Part shown: positions 42,979 through 51,451 of the stretch, piece after piece
Numbering within the stretch: position 1 is the first letter of the stretch
How the letters are laid out: each line of letters starts with the position of its first letter
DNA from: an uncultured Opitutaceae bacterium
GTDB lineage: Bacteria; Verrucomicrobiota; Verrucomicrobiia; Opitutales; Opitutaceae
Assembly: GCA_903929355.1 (NCBI GenBank)
Contig: CAIYUN010000009.1
Location: 49,631-113,630, forward strand
Direction: 5' to 3'
DNA: 64,000 nt
Position numbers and translations under genes: made by a program
The notes under the pieces: generated by a model
Seen by the model: the letters and a program-made list of their open reading frames with translations, nothing else
What the model was told of the DNA's origin: nothing
The model's database searches: none

Positions 42979-43659
42979 TCACAACTCCAGCGATGCGCCG
43001 GGCTGGAGCGGGTTGACCGTGTGGCCGCGGGCGAGGGCGGCCCGGGCGAAGGCGCCGGCGTCCTGCGCGATGGGCGGCCAGGTGTTGTAGTGCATGGGTA
43101 CACAGACTTTCGGCTTCAAAAAATCGAGCGCGTCCAGCGCGTCGGCCGGGCCCATCGTGAAGTTGTCCCCGATCGGCAGCAGCGCGGCGTCGAGGCCGCC
43201 GCGGCCGATGAGCTGCATGTCCATGAAGAGCGCCGTGTCGCCGGCGTGGTAGAGCCGCCGGCCGTCGGCCTCGACCACGATCCCGCAGGCGACGCCCAAA
43301 TAGACGGGGTTGAGGCCCGCGTTCACGCTGGAGGTGTGGTGCGCGATCGTGAGTTTCACGCGGCCGAAGGGGAACTGCCACGCGCCGCCGGGATTCATCC
43401 CATGGGTCTTCGCCCCCTGCGCGCCGAAATACTCCGCAATCTCGTAGTTGGCGATGAGGGTGGCGTCGTTGGCCTTGGCGATCGCCAGCGCGTCGCAGGT
43501 GTGGTCCTCGTGGCCGTGCGAGCAGAGGATGAAGTCACAGCGCACATCCGCCGCCGTGACGGGGGCGGCCGAGTTGCCCGTGAGAAACGGGTCGAGCAGG
43601 AGGCGGGCGGCGGCGGTCTCGACCAGGAAGCAGGAGTGGCCGTAGTAGGTGATTTTCAT
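42979..43659 (-). CDS. UlaG-like metal-dependent hydrolase (UPF0173)
   Basis: 226 residues from the ATG at 43659, which is preceded by CCGCCCC. It has the MBL signature CSHGHEDHTCDALAIA, the family start MKITYYGHSCFLVET, and the later ligands in AHHTSSVN, YHAGDTALFMDM and VPMHYNTWPP. UPF0173 proteins are cytoplasmic zinc/manganese hydrolases of mostly unknown substrate. It is transcribed towards the E1 gene, with 81 bases between them. Confidence 0.9.
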   Translation of the reverse strand: MKITYYGHSCFLVETAAARLLLDPFLTGNSAAPVTAADVRCDFILCSHGHEDHTCDALAIAKANDATLIANYEIAEYFGAQGAKTHGMNPGGAWQFPFGRVKLTIAHHTSSVNAGLNPVYLGVACGIVVEADGRRLYHAGDTALFMDMQLIGRGGLDAALLPIGDNFTMGPADALDALDFLKPKVCVPMHYNTWPPIAQDAGAFARAALARGHTVNPLQPGASLEL

Positions 43660-43682
43660 GGGGCGGAGGTCCGAAGGATGCT

Positions 43683-43715
43683 GGCCACGAAAAGGCCCAA
43701 AGAACACAAAAGCAG
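43683..43715 (+). repeat. CACAAAG-type short repeat
   Basis: GGCCACGAAA, AGGCCCAAAG and AACACAAAAG stand in tandem at 10-base spacing between the hydrolase and rpiB. Confidence 0.5.
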
Positions 43716-43798
43716 CAAGCAGGAACCCAAACCAACGCACGCCGGTGAACCGTCCTGATATTCCTGGTCTGTGGCGTGGCCGGAAGGAACGGAGAGGA

Positions 43799-44236
43799 TC
43801 AAGGCTCGATTTTTTTAATCCGTGCGAGGTGCCGGCCGCCTTCGAACTCCGTCGCGAGCCACACCCGGGTGATGGCGAGCGCCTCAGACTCGGTGAGGGT
43901 GCGCTGGCCGAGCGAGAGGACGTTGCCGTCGTTGTGCGAACGGTTCCAGATGGCGACCTGCTCGGTCCAGCAGAGCCCGCAGCGCACGCCATGCACTTTG
44001 TTGGCCACGATGGCCTCGCCGTTGCCGGAGCCGCCGAGCACGATGCCGCGCTCATACTCGCCCCGCGCCACCGCCTCGGCCACGGGGCGGATGAAGTCGG
44101 GGTAATCGCACGCGGCGTCGGAGTGGGTGCCGAAGTCGCGCACGGTGTGGCCATCCGCGAGGAGCGCGGCCTTGAGGACCTCCTTGTAGGCGAAGCCGGC
44201 GTGATCCGAGCCGATGGCGATGGTGAAGGTTTTCAT
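43799..44236 (-). CDS. rpiB: Ribose-5-phosphate isomerase B
   Basis: 145 residues. RpiB interconverts ribose-5-P and ribulose-5-P. The start MKTFTIAIGSDHAGFAYKE, the block VRDFGTHSDAACDYPDF, and the catalytic region RGIVLGGSGNGEAIVANKVHGVRCGLCW are diagnostic. GSGNG replaces the more common GTGIG and is found in a subset of RpiB/LacAB proteins. It starts within the stop of the HAD phosphatase gene (ATGA), so the two are coupled in a sugar-phosphate unit. Confidence 0.95.
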   Translation of the reverse strand: MKTFTIAIGSDHAGFAYKEVLKAALLADGHTVRDFGTHSDAACDYPDFIRPVAEAVARGEYERGIVLGGSGNGEAIVANKVHGVRCGLCWTEQVAIWNRSHNDGNVLSLGQRTLTESEALAITRVWLATEFEGGRHLARIKKIEP

Positions 44237-44931
44237 GACGGGGGACGGGCGGGGGAGTTGATGATCTGCCAGAAAGCCACCGGGTCGGCCAGGTCGGCGA
44301 GCACCGCGTCGGGCGCGAGGGCGCGTAGTTCGGCGACGGGGTGGTTGCCCGTGGCAACGGCGAGGGTGCGCGCGCCGATGACCTTGCCGCAGGCGATGTC
44401 GTGCGGGGTGTCGCCGATGATCCAGACCCGCTCCGGCGGAAACTCCACGCCGTGGTGCGCGTGGGCGCGGCGCAGGGCGTGCGGCCCAAGGTCGTTGCGC
44501 AGCTCGCTGTCGTCGGCAAACGCCCCGAACGGGAAAAAGCTCCACAGGCCGTGGAAGCCCAGCTTCACCTCCGCGCCCCGGGCGACGTTGCCGGTGAGCA
44601 GACCCTGCGCGCAGTCCGGCCGCGCCGCAGCCTCGGCCAGGATCTCGCGCACCCCGGGGAGCACGCGGGCATGGGGGTTGGAGAGCTGTGCGGGCAGCGC
44701 AGCAAGGTAGCCGGCAAGGTAGCGGTCGAAATTCTCCGGGGTGGCGGGCAGGGAGTATTTCTCCAACGTCCGCCGGATGATCCAGCGGTCGGTGCGGCCG
44801 GAGAACTCGATGTCGTCGAGCGAGCCGGCGATGCCAAAAACGCCCGTCAGCGCCCTGTGCAGGGCCTGCATGCCCGCGCCACCGGAGCTGATGAGGGTGC
44901 CGTCAATGTCCCAGAGGAGGAGGGTTTTCAC
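44233..44931 (-). CDS. HAD-family phosphatase, phosphoglycolate phosphatase-like
   Basis: 232 residues with a GTG start at 44931 (VKTLLLWDIDGTL). HAD motif I is LLWDIDGTLISSGG, motif II is GLLTGNV, and motifs III/IV are VWIIGDTPHDIACGKVIGA. The cap IEFSGRTDRWIIRRTLEKY resembles Gph-like enzymes, which clear 2-phosphoglycolate or related small phosphates; the substrate cannot be set from sequence. It overlaps rpiB. The long 7-base repeat array lies 132 bases upstream of its start. Confidence 0.86.
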   Translation of the reverse strand: MKTLLLWDIDGTLISSGGAGMQALHRALTGVFGIAGSLDDIEFSGRTDRWIIRRTLEKYSLPATPENFDRYLAGYLAALPAQLSNPHARVLPGVREILAEAAARPDCAQGLLTGNVARGAEVKLGFHGLWSFFPFGAFADDSELRNDLGPHALRRAHAHHGVEFPPERVWIIGDTPHDIACGKVIGARTLAVATGNHPVAELRALAPDAVLADLADPVAFWQIINSPARPPS

Positions 44932-45062
44932 GTGGAATATGGCAGCATCGGGGGGACGGCAGCCCGTTGGCGAGACGGAAAGGAGGAAGATGAAACCCAA
45001 AGGAGGAATGATGAATATAAAACTTCCAGAGCGGACCGCCGGGCACATCGCCCGCAGTTTTT

Positions 45063-45258
45063 GACTGGCTTTCCGCCTCCGTCTTCTGGCTTCCGTCTTC
45101 CGTCTTCCGTCTTCCGTCTTCCGTCTTCCGTCTTCCGTCTTCCGTCTTCCGTCTTCCGTCTTCCGTCTTCCGTCTTCCGTCTTCCGTCTTCCGTCTTCCG
45201 TCTTCCGTCTTCCGTCTTCTGGCTTCTGGCCTCTGACATCTAACCCCTGACGTCTCTC
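45063..45258 (-). repeat. Long 7-base repeat array with 18 perfect units
   Basis: 28 units of 7 bases in register. 45091-45216 is 18 perfect copies of TTCCGTC (GACGGAA on the minus strand). The flanks are degenerate: CTCCGTC and TTCTGGC before, then TTCTGGC, CTCTGAC, ATCTAAC and CCCTGAC after. On the minus strand this is the same GNCRGAN family as at 16509, 17374 and 28032. It lies in the 396-base gap (44932-45327) between the divergent HAD phosphatase and epimerase genes; the rest of the gap has only a doubtful 24-codon frame (see findings). Confidence 0.97.
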
Positions 45259-45327
45259 CGAAAACCGCCCGCGCCGGACAAATTTCGGCTCGCCGCCGCC
45301 GGGCCGGCCGGTGCATTCTGCCACCCC

Positions 45328-47208
45328 ATGTCCACCGACAAAATCAACCGCTTTCTCCTCGACCACCACCTGCGCATCGCCACCAACCCATGCGTGAGCC
45401 CGGACTTCTGCCTGGACTGGCCGGCGCTCATGGCGAAGCTGCTGGCGGGCGAGCCGATGACGGTCTGGGAGAAGAGCCGCTTCGAGACGGCCAACGGGAG
45501 CTGGCGGCTGCTGGAGGATCCCGCCACCGGCGACTGCGCCTGGCGGCACCGGCCGGAGCCCGGCAAGGTGGGCGGCACCGCCTTGGCGGAAGGCGTGGAG
45601 CTCGCGGGCGGCGTGTGGGCGTTTCCCGCGACGTTTGCCAACCTGCTCAAGCTGAAAAACCTGGTGCAGTCCCACGAGCCGCGCTCGACCATTTTCCCCA
45701 CCGCGACGGTGCAGCTGGGCCAGGGCACGCTCGGCATCGGCGCGCGGTTCACCACCCTGCACTGGCCGGCGGTCGAGTGGGCGATGAGCGCCCTCGAGCT
45801 CGGCGTGACCGCCAACCAGAACTCCATCCCGCGGGAGCTCGTCTATGATGTGGAGGCGATGCTGGAGGGGCGGCTCGACACGGTGCCGTTCCCGTTTATC
45901 GGCACCAACGTGCCCGAAGGCCACCAGGGCCAGAGCGTCGAGGGCATGAGCCATGGCTGCATCCTCTCCAAGCTGAAGACGGGCTTCCACCGGCGCGATC
46001 TGGCGTGGAGCTTCAACGCCGACCACCAGCCCATCGGCGGCAAGTTCGACAGCCGCGAGGATGCCCTCGTGGCCGGCTGCCTCCTCGCGAGCTACATCAC
46101 GTTCGACCTCTCGCCGGAACTGGCGCAGACCAAGGTGCCCGACGACGCCACCGGCTGGGTGCGCGCCAACGTGCCGGAGGGTCTGGTCTCGCGGGTCAGG
46201 GCCCGCGTCTCCCAGGCGCAGCTGGTGATTGACGAGGCGGAGCTGGCCCGGCTGACCGCCTATGTGTGGCCCGCGATGCAGAAGCTGAAGCGGCGCGACG
46301 ACAAATACCAGGCGGTGCGCCGGAAGTTCTTCACCACCCGGGTCGGCCTTGACTATCTGCGTGAGCTCTCCATCGACGAGCTGCCCGGCCTGACGACCCC
46401 GGAGACCACGGCGATCATGCTCGCCTGGTGCGAGGCCCTGGGCCTGCGGATCCATTTTGTCGCGCCGGCGTTTGGGTTTCAGAAGAACATGCCCTACCCC
46501 GACAACGTCGCGTTGCGCGGCCTGATCGAGAAACAATGGGCGGTGTGCCGGCAGTTTGGCGCGAGCATCGGCTTCCACTCCGGCTCGGGCAAATCGGCGG
46601 AGAACTACCAGGTGATGGGCGCGGTCACGGGCGGGCGGCTCGAGATCAAGACCAGCGGCCGCTACACCTACGAGATGGGGCGCGCCCTCTTTGCCTCCCA
46701 GGATCCGGCCGACCAGGCCCTGTGGCGCGACTGGCACCGGTTCACGGTCGAGCTGGCCCTGCTCGGCGCGTTCAGCGCCGACGACACCGAGCGGAAAATG
46801 GCGCGGGTGTTCATCACCGATGCGCTGGCGAAAAATGGCGGCGGGGCTCCCACGCCTGAAACTGTCTTCGCCAGCGCGGCCACGGCCCGCGCGGCGGTCG
46901 AGGCGCTGCCGGCGAGCCCCGAGAACATGTTCTGGTTCGAGTATAACTTCCTCTATGTGCTGGCCGCCGGTGGCCGCGCGGAAAAGACCGCGCTCGGCGA
47001 CCATTCCCCGGCGGGCTATGCGCAGCGCGCGCGGTTCTACGCGATCAGCGACGAGGGCCGCCTGAACTTTGCCCGCAATGTGGCGGCCTACATCGTGTTT
47101 CTGGCCGAAAACACCCGGCTGGCCTCCCGGGAGCGCTGTGCCGCCGCGCACAAGCTGCTCGCGGGTTACACGACCCTCGACCAGATGCTCGGCGACATCA
47201 GCCGGTAG
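45328..47208 (+). CDS. Tagaturonate epimerase-like protein (UxaE family)
   Basis: 626 residues, start ATG preceded by CCACCCC. Blocks that match my memory of the UxaE family are NSIPRELVYDVEAMLEGRLDTVPFPFIGTNVPEGHQGQS, FNADHQPIGGKFDSRE, HFVAPAFGFQKNMPYPDN and the glycine-rich FHSGSGKSAENYQVMG. His and Glu/Asp residues in these blocks would bind a metal. UxaE converts tagaturonate to fructuronate in a galacturonate pathway. This would fit an organism that also secretes GH106 and GH3 enzymes. The length exceeds the best known UxaE, so a related sugar-acid epimerase is possible. Confidence 0.68.
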   Translation: MSTDKINRFLLDHHLRIATNPCVSPDFCLDWPALMAKLLAGEPMTVWEKSRFETANGSWRLLEDPATGDCAWRHRPEPGKVGGTALAEGVELAGGVWAFPATFANLLKLKNLVQSHEPRSTIFPTATVQLGQGTLGIGARFTTLHWPAVEWAMSALELGVTANQNSIPRELVYDVEAMLEGRLDTVPFPFIGTNVPEGHQGQSVEGMSHGCILSKLKTGFHRRDLAWSFNADHQPIGGKFDSREDALVAGCLLASYITFDLSPELAQTKVPDDATGWVRANVPEGLVSRVRARVSQAQLVIDEAELARLTAYVWPAMQKLKRRDDKYQAVRRKFFTTRVGLDYLRELSIDELPGLTTPETTAIMLAWCEALGLRIHFVAPAFGFQKNMPYPDNVALRGLIEKQWAVCRQFGASIGFHSGSGKSAENYQVMGAVTGGRLEIKTSGRYTYEMGRALFASQDPADQALWRDWHRFTVELALLGAFSADDTERKMARVFITDALAKNGGGAPTPETVFASAATARAAVEALPASPENMFWFEYNFLYVLAAGGRAEKTALGDHSPAGYAQRARFYAISDEGRLNFARNVAAYIVFLAENTRLASRERCAAAHKLLAGYTTLDQMLGDISR

Positions 47209-47217
47209 CCGGCCCGC

Positions 47218-48393
47218 TCAGACGCTCAGCAGCAGGCGGGCGGGCTCCTCGATGGCCTGCTTCACCTTCACGAGGAAGGTGACCGCCTCCTTGCCGTCCA
47301 CCAGGCGGTGGTCGTAGCTGAGCGCCAGATACATCATCGGGCGGATGACCACCTGACCATTGACCGCCACCGGGCGCTCGGTGATGGCGTGCAGCCCAAG
47401 GATGCCGCTCTGCGGCGGGTTCAAGATGGGGGTCGAAAGCATCGAGCCGAAGATGCCGCCGTTGGTGATCGTGAACACACCGCCCTCGAGGTCCGCGAGG
47501 GTGATCTTCCCCTCGCGGGCCCGCTTCGCGGCGTCGGCGATGGCCTGCTCGATGCCCGCCATGCCAAGTGTGTCGCAGTGGCGGATCACCGGAACCATGA
47601 GGCCCCTTTCGGTGGAGACGGCGACCCCGATGTCATAGTAGTGGTTTTCGACCACATGATCGCCGTCGAGCGTGGCGTTGACCGCGGGGACCTCACGGAG
47701 CGCGTGCACCACCGCACGAACAAAGAACGACATGAAGCCCAGCTTGACCCCGTTCTTCTTGACGAAATCGTCCTGGTATTTGGCGCGGAGCGCCATGACC
47801 GCGGACATGTCGGCCTCGTTGAAAGTGGTGAGCATCGCCGCCTCGTGCTGCGCGGCGACCAGGCGCTGGGCGATTTTTTGGCGCAGGGGCGTGAGCTTGC
47901 GGCGGGTCTGCCGCTCGCCCGACGCGCGGGGCACCGGCGCGGCGACCCTGGTCGCCGGAGTCGCCGACCCCGGTCCGGGTCCGACGGCCGCCGGTTTGGC
48001 GGCGGGCGCCGCGGCTTTTGCCGCCGGGCTCGGCGAGCGCGGACCGGGGTCGGCGACAGCAACCGCCGCAGTCGCCTCCTTGCGCGGCGGGGTCACCGCG
48101 GCTCCATCGGCCGGAATACCGGTCTTCGGGCTGACCTCTGGCGTCTGACGGTTGGCCTCTGGATCGATGGTGGCGACCTCCTGGCCGATTTTCACCTCGG
48201 CGCCGGCGGCGACCTTGAGGGAAATCCGGCCGGCGGACTCGGCCGTGCCCTCGCTGGTGATCTTGTCGGTCTCCAGCTCGAACAGCGGCTGGTCTTTTTT
48301 GACGACGTCACCGTCGGCGACGTGCCACTTGGCGAGCACGCCGGAGCTGATGGATTCGCCCATCGGGGGGATTTTGACAGGAAGGAGTGACAT
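47218..48393 (-). CDS. odhB: 2-oxoglutarate dehydrogenase E2 (dihydrolipoyl succinyltransferase)
   Basis: 391 residues. The lipoyl domain is residues 1-77, with K44 in [10 protein letters not shown]. The catalytic domain is residues 162-391, with the active-site H362 in [12 protein letters not shown] and the usual [19 protein letters not shown]. It moves the succinyl group to CoA in the TCA cycle. The peripheral subunit-binding domain that normally lies between them is not visible; the whole spacer (78-160) is an Ala/Pro/Lys linker that contains a 7-base repeat and two copies of a palindromic 16-mer. The gene follows sucA. Confidence 0.94.
   Translation of the reverse strand: MSLLPVKIPPMGESISSGVLAKWHVADGDVVKKDQPLFELETDKITSEGTAESAGRISLKVAAGAEVKIGQEVATIDPEANRQTPEVSPKTGIPADGAAVTPPRKEATAAVAVADPGPRSPSPAAKAAAPAAKPAAVGPGPGSATPATRVAAPVPRASGERQTRRKLTPLRQKIAQRLVAAQHEAAMLTTFNEADMSAVMALRAKYQDDFVKKNGVKLGFMSFFVRAVVHALREVPAVNATLDGDHVVENHYYDIGVAVSTERGLMVPVIRHCDTLGMAGIEQAIADAAKRAREGKITLADLEGGVFTITNGGIFGSMLSTPILNPPQSGILGLHAITERPVAVNGQVVIRPMMYLALSYDHRLVDGKEAVTFLVKVKQAIEEPARLLLSV
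47960..48056. repeat. Inverted pair of GGACCGGGGTCGGCGA inside odhB
   Basis: The 16-mer occurs exactly at 48041-48056 and in reverse complement at 47960-47975, 65 bases apart, both in the linker region, where they encode ADPGPR and GPGPGSAT. A third exact copy is inside the DUF4340 gene at 56008-56023. Confidence 0.9.
48129..48163 (-). repeat. GNCRGAN-type 7-base repeat inside odhB
   Basis: Plus-strand units GGCTGAC, CTCTGGC, GTCTGAC, GGTTGGC and CTCTGGA encode residues about 77-89 at the end of the lipoyl domain and beginning of the linker. Confidence 0.7.
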
Positions 48394-48405
48394 GGTGGGA
48401 AGGAA

Positions 48406-48485
48406 GTAGCGGGGAGTGAGTAGTGGGTAGCGAGTAGCGAGGGGGATGACGACGGGCCGTATGTTCGCTACCCGCTGCTCGCTCC
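48406..48485. repeat. Inverted pair of GTAGCGA 7-base arrays between sucA and odhB
   Basis: Left array 48406-48440: GTAGCGG, GGAGTGA, GTAGTGG, GTAGCGA, GTAGCGA. Right array 48465-48485: TCGCTAC, CCGCTGC, TCGCTCC. 48413-48433 can pair with 48465-48485, mostly by Watson-Crick pairs plus a few G-T pairs. It fills most of the 99-base intergenic space. Confidence 0.82.
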
Positions 48486-48492
48486 TCCAGGG

Positions 48493-51303
48493 TTACAGGC
48501 TGAACGCCGCCGCCAGCAGGTCGGCGAGCTCGAGCTTGTGCGCGGCGAGGGCGCCGACTGCGGGCGAGGCGGCGGCCTCGCGCCCGGCGAAGGTGGGCTT
48601 GCGGCCGAAAATTTCCTCCAATTGCGGCGCGATCCAACGCCAGGCGCCCATGTTCTCCGGCTCCTCCTGACACCAGATCAGCCGGGCGTCGCGGCTGTAC
48701 GCGTCGGCCAGTTCGCCGAGCCGGTTCCGGTGCAGCGGATAGAGCTGCTCGACCCGCACGATGGCGGTGTCGGTCATCTGGCGCGCGGCGCGGTTGGCGA
48801 CGAGGTCGTGGTAAACCTTGCCGGAGCAGAGGATGAGGCGCGGGGCCGACTTGGGGTCCTGGGCGGCACCGGCCGCCGGGTCGGCCGGCATGGCGCGAGC
48901 CGAGGTCGGAGCGAACAGCGGGTCGTCAATGATCTCGTGGAACGTGCCGCCGGTGAATTCGTCGAGCCGGGACACTGCGGCCGGATGGCGCAGGAGCGAC
49001 TTGGGCGACATCACGACGAGCGGCTTGAGGAACTTGCGTTTCATCTGCCGGCGCAGGACATGGAAGAACTGCGCGGGCGTGCTGAGGTTGACCACCTGGA
49101 TGTTGTCCTCCGCACAAAGCTGGAGGAACCGCTCGGGTCGCGCGGAGGAATGCTCGGGCCCCTGCCCCTCGTAGCCGTGCGGCAGCAGCAGGACGATCCC
49201 GCTGGTGCGCTGCCACTTCGACTCACCGCTGGCGATGAACTGGTCGATGACCACCTGCGCGCCATTGGCGAAATCGCCAAACTGCGCCTCCCAGATGCAG
49301 AGCATCTTGGGAAAATCGAGCGAGTAACCGTAGTCGAAACCGAGCACCGCCGCCTCCGACAGCAGCGAGTTGTACACGCAGAACCGCGCCTGGTCGGGGG
49401 TGAGATGGAGGAGCGGGACGTATTTGGCGCGGGTGTCGGTGTCGTAGAGGACGGAGTGGCGGTGACTGAAGGTCCCGCGCTCGCAGTCCTGGCCGCTGAG
49501 CCGGACCGGCACGCCCTCGGCGAGCAAGGTGCCGAAGGCCAGCGCCTCGGCGAAACCCCAGTCCACCGGGCCACCCGCCGCGTGGGCGGCCACGCGGGCG
49601 TCGAGAAAGCGCCGGATCTTGGGGTTCGGCTTGAACTCAGCCGGCACCGTGGTGAGTCCGCGCACCAGGGTGGCCAGCAGCTCGGGGGCGACGGCGGTCA
49701 CCGTGGCCGTGTGCCGGTAGCCGGGCTGGAACACCGCGCTGGAGCCGCGGAATTTGTCCACCTGCTCACGGGCCTCGATGCGTGCGGCCTCGGCGGCCTT
49801 GGCCTTCTCGAACGAGATTTCCATCCCGTGGGTGTATTCGGTCTTGATCGCCTCGGCGGCGGCCTCGTCCATCGTGCTGTCGGCGACCAGCCGCTCCGTG
49901 TATAGGGCGGAGACCTGCGGGTGCGCGGCGATTTTCCGGTAGAGGGTGGGCTGGGTGAACGCCGGCTCGTCGCTCTCGTTGTGGCCGTGCTTGCGGTAGC
50001 AATACATGTCCACAAACACGTCCCGGCGGAACCGCACCCGGAATTCCAGGGCGAGGCGGGTGACGTGGCACACGGCCTCGGGGTCGTCGCCGTTGACGTG
50101 GAAAACCGGCGCCTCGATCATCTTCGCCACGTCGGTGCAATAGCGCGTTGAGCGCGCGTCGTCCGGCTGGGTGGTGAAGCCGATCTGGTTGTTGATGACG
50201 AAATGGACCGTGCCGCCCGTCCGGTAACCGGGGAGCTGGGAGAAGTTGAGGGTCTCGGCGACGACCCCCTGGCCGGCGACCGCCGCGTCACCATGGATCA
50301 GGAACGGCAGCACCCGCAGTCGGTCGGTGTCGCCCCGGAGCCGCTGGCGCGCCCGGGTGCGGCCCTCCACCACGGGGTTCACGATCTCGAGATGCGACGG
50401 GTTGGCCGCGAGGCAGACCTCGACCTTGGGGCCGGCGGCGGTGTCGAGCACGGCCTCGTAGCCCAGGTGGTATTTCACGTCCCCGTCACCGCCGACGAGG
50501 TGCGGGAGATAGTTCTCGGAGAACTGCTCGAACAGCACGTCGAAGGGCTTGCGCAGGATGTTGGTGAGGACGTTGAGCCGGCCGCGGTGCGCCATGCCCA
50601 TGACGATTTCCTCCACCCCGAGCGACGGGCAATGCTCGATCATGGCGTCAAACGCGGCAATCATGGTCTCGCCGCCCTCCAGGGAAAAACGTTTCTGGCC
50701 GACAAAGCGCGTGTGCAGGAATTTCTCAAACAGCTCGGCTTTGTGCAGTCGGCTGAGGATCCGGATTTTCTGCAGCCGGGAGAAGGCGGGGCGGTTGTGC
50801 GAGGCCTCCATCTTGCCCTGGAGCCAGTCGCGCGCGTCGAGATCCTGCATGTGGAGGTATTCGACCCCGATGTGGCCGCAATAGGTCTCGTTGAGGGCGG
50901 CCAGGAGGGTGCGCAGCTTCAACTGGCCGCCCTCCTTGTAATTGCCGACCGCAAACGACTCCTCCAGATCCGCCTCCGTGAGCCCGAAGTGGGTGTAATT
51001 GAGGCGCGGGTGAGGCGCGGGCGGCTCGCCCAGCGGGTCAAGATGGACCTGCAAATGGCCATGCGCCCGGTAGGCGTTGATCAGGCGGAGCACCTGGGCC
51101 TGCTTACTGCTGTCGAGAACCGAGACCCCGCCGCCGGCCGCCGCCAGCGCGCCCCCGAGCGAGGCGCCGTTGCTGCCGAGACTGAAGCCTTGAAAAAAAG
51201 CGCGCCACGTCGGGTCCACGGCGTCAGGATTGTCCAGCCAAGCGGCATACGCCGACTCGATGACATCGGCGTTGGCGTGGGCGGGAAGGGAAAGGGAGTT
51301 CAT
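48493..51303 (-). CDS. sucA: 2-oxoglutarate dehydrogenase E1
   Basis: 936 residues from the ATG at 51303; the upstream in-frame part is unlike protein. The N-terminal E1o motif ESAYAAWLDNPDAVDPTWRAFFQGF (about 15-39), the region EFLHTRF/GQKRFSLEGGETMI, the ThDP site HGDAAVAGQGVVAETLNFSQLPGYRTGGTVHFVINNQIGFTT, and the C-terminal IVRVEQLYPLHRNRLGE with WCQEEPENMGAWRWI are all classical. It decarboxylates 2-oxoglutarate in the TCA cycle and passes succinyl to OdhB encoded just downstream. The E3 gene is not in the window. Confidence 0.97.
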   Translation of the reverse strand: MNSLSLPAHANADVIESAYAAWLDNPDAVDPTWRAFFQGFSLGSNGASLGGALAAAGGGVSVLDSSKQAQVLRLINAYRAHGHLQVHLDPLGEPPAPHPRLNYTHFGLTEADLEESFAVGNYKEGGQLKLRTLLAALNETYCGHIGVEYLHMQDLDARDWLQGKMEASHNRPAFSRLQKIRILSRLHKAELFEKFLHTRFVGQKRFSLEGGETMIAAFDAMIEHCPSLGVEEIVMGMAHRGRLNVLTNILRKPFDVLFEQFSENYLPHLVGGDGDVKYHLGYEAVLDTAAGPKVEVCLAANPSHLEIVNPVVEGRTRARQRLRGDTDRLRVLPFLIHGDAAVAGQGVVAETLNFSQLPGYRTGGTVHFVINNQIGFTTQPDDARSTRYCTDVAKMIEAPVFHVNGDDPEAVCHVTRLALEFRVRFRRDVFVDMYCYRKHGHNESDEPAFTQPTLYRKIAAHPQVSALYTERLVADSTMDEAAAEAIKTEYTHGMEISFEKAKAAEAARIEAREQVDKFRGSSAVFQPGYRHTATVTAVAPELLATLVRGLTTVPAEFKPNPKIRRFLDARVAAHAAGGPVDWGFAEALAFGTLLAEGVPVRLSGQDCERGTFSHRHSVLYDTDTRAKYVPLLHLTPDQARFCVYNSLLSEAAVLGFDYGYSLDFPKMLCIWEAQFGDFANGAQVVIDQFIASGESKWQRTSGIVLLLPHGYEGQGPEHSSARPERFLQLCAEDNIQVVNLSTPAQFFHVLRRQMKRKFLKPLVVMSPKSLLRHPAAVSRLDEFTGGTFHEIIDDPLFAPTSARAMPADPAAGAAQDPKSAPRLILCSGKVYHDLVANRAARQMTDTAIVRVEQLYPLHRNRLGELADAYSRDARLIWCQEEPENMGAWRWIAPQLEEIFGRKPTFAGREAAASPAVGALAAHKLELADLLAAAFSL

Positions 51304-51451
51304 GGCAAAAAGGAATCCGACCGGGAACGCGGGCGGACGATCAGGGTTGACGGACCGGGCGCTCCGGAGCGGGAAAGGGGGCACTATGCGGCGGGCTGGC
51401 CATAACTCAAGCCCCTTCCCTCCCGGCGGGGGACGGTCCGAAAGGTTGCAG

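Noticed and set aside
45063..45258. CRISPR array
   Set aside because: The repeat unit is 7 bases with no spacers and no cas genes are near.
44233..47151. A 972-codon minus-strand open frame that includes a run of repeated RKTEDG-like residues
   Set aside because: It joins the real HAD phosphatase gene, the 7-base repeat array (which has no stops in this frame) and the antisense of the epimerase-like gene. Only the part from the GTG at 44931 is a gene.
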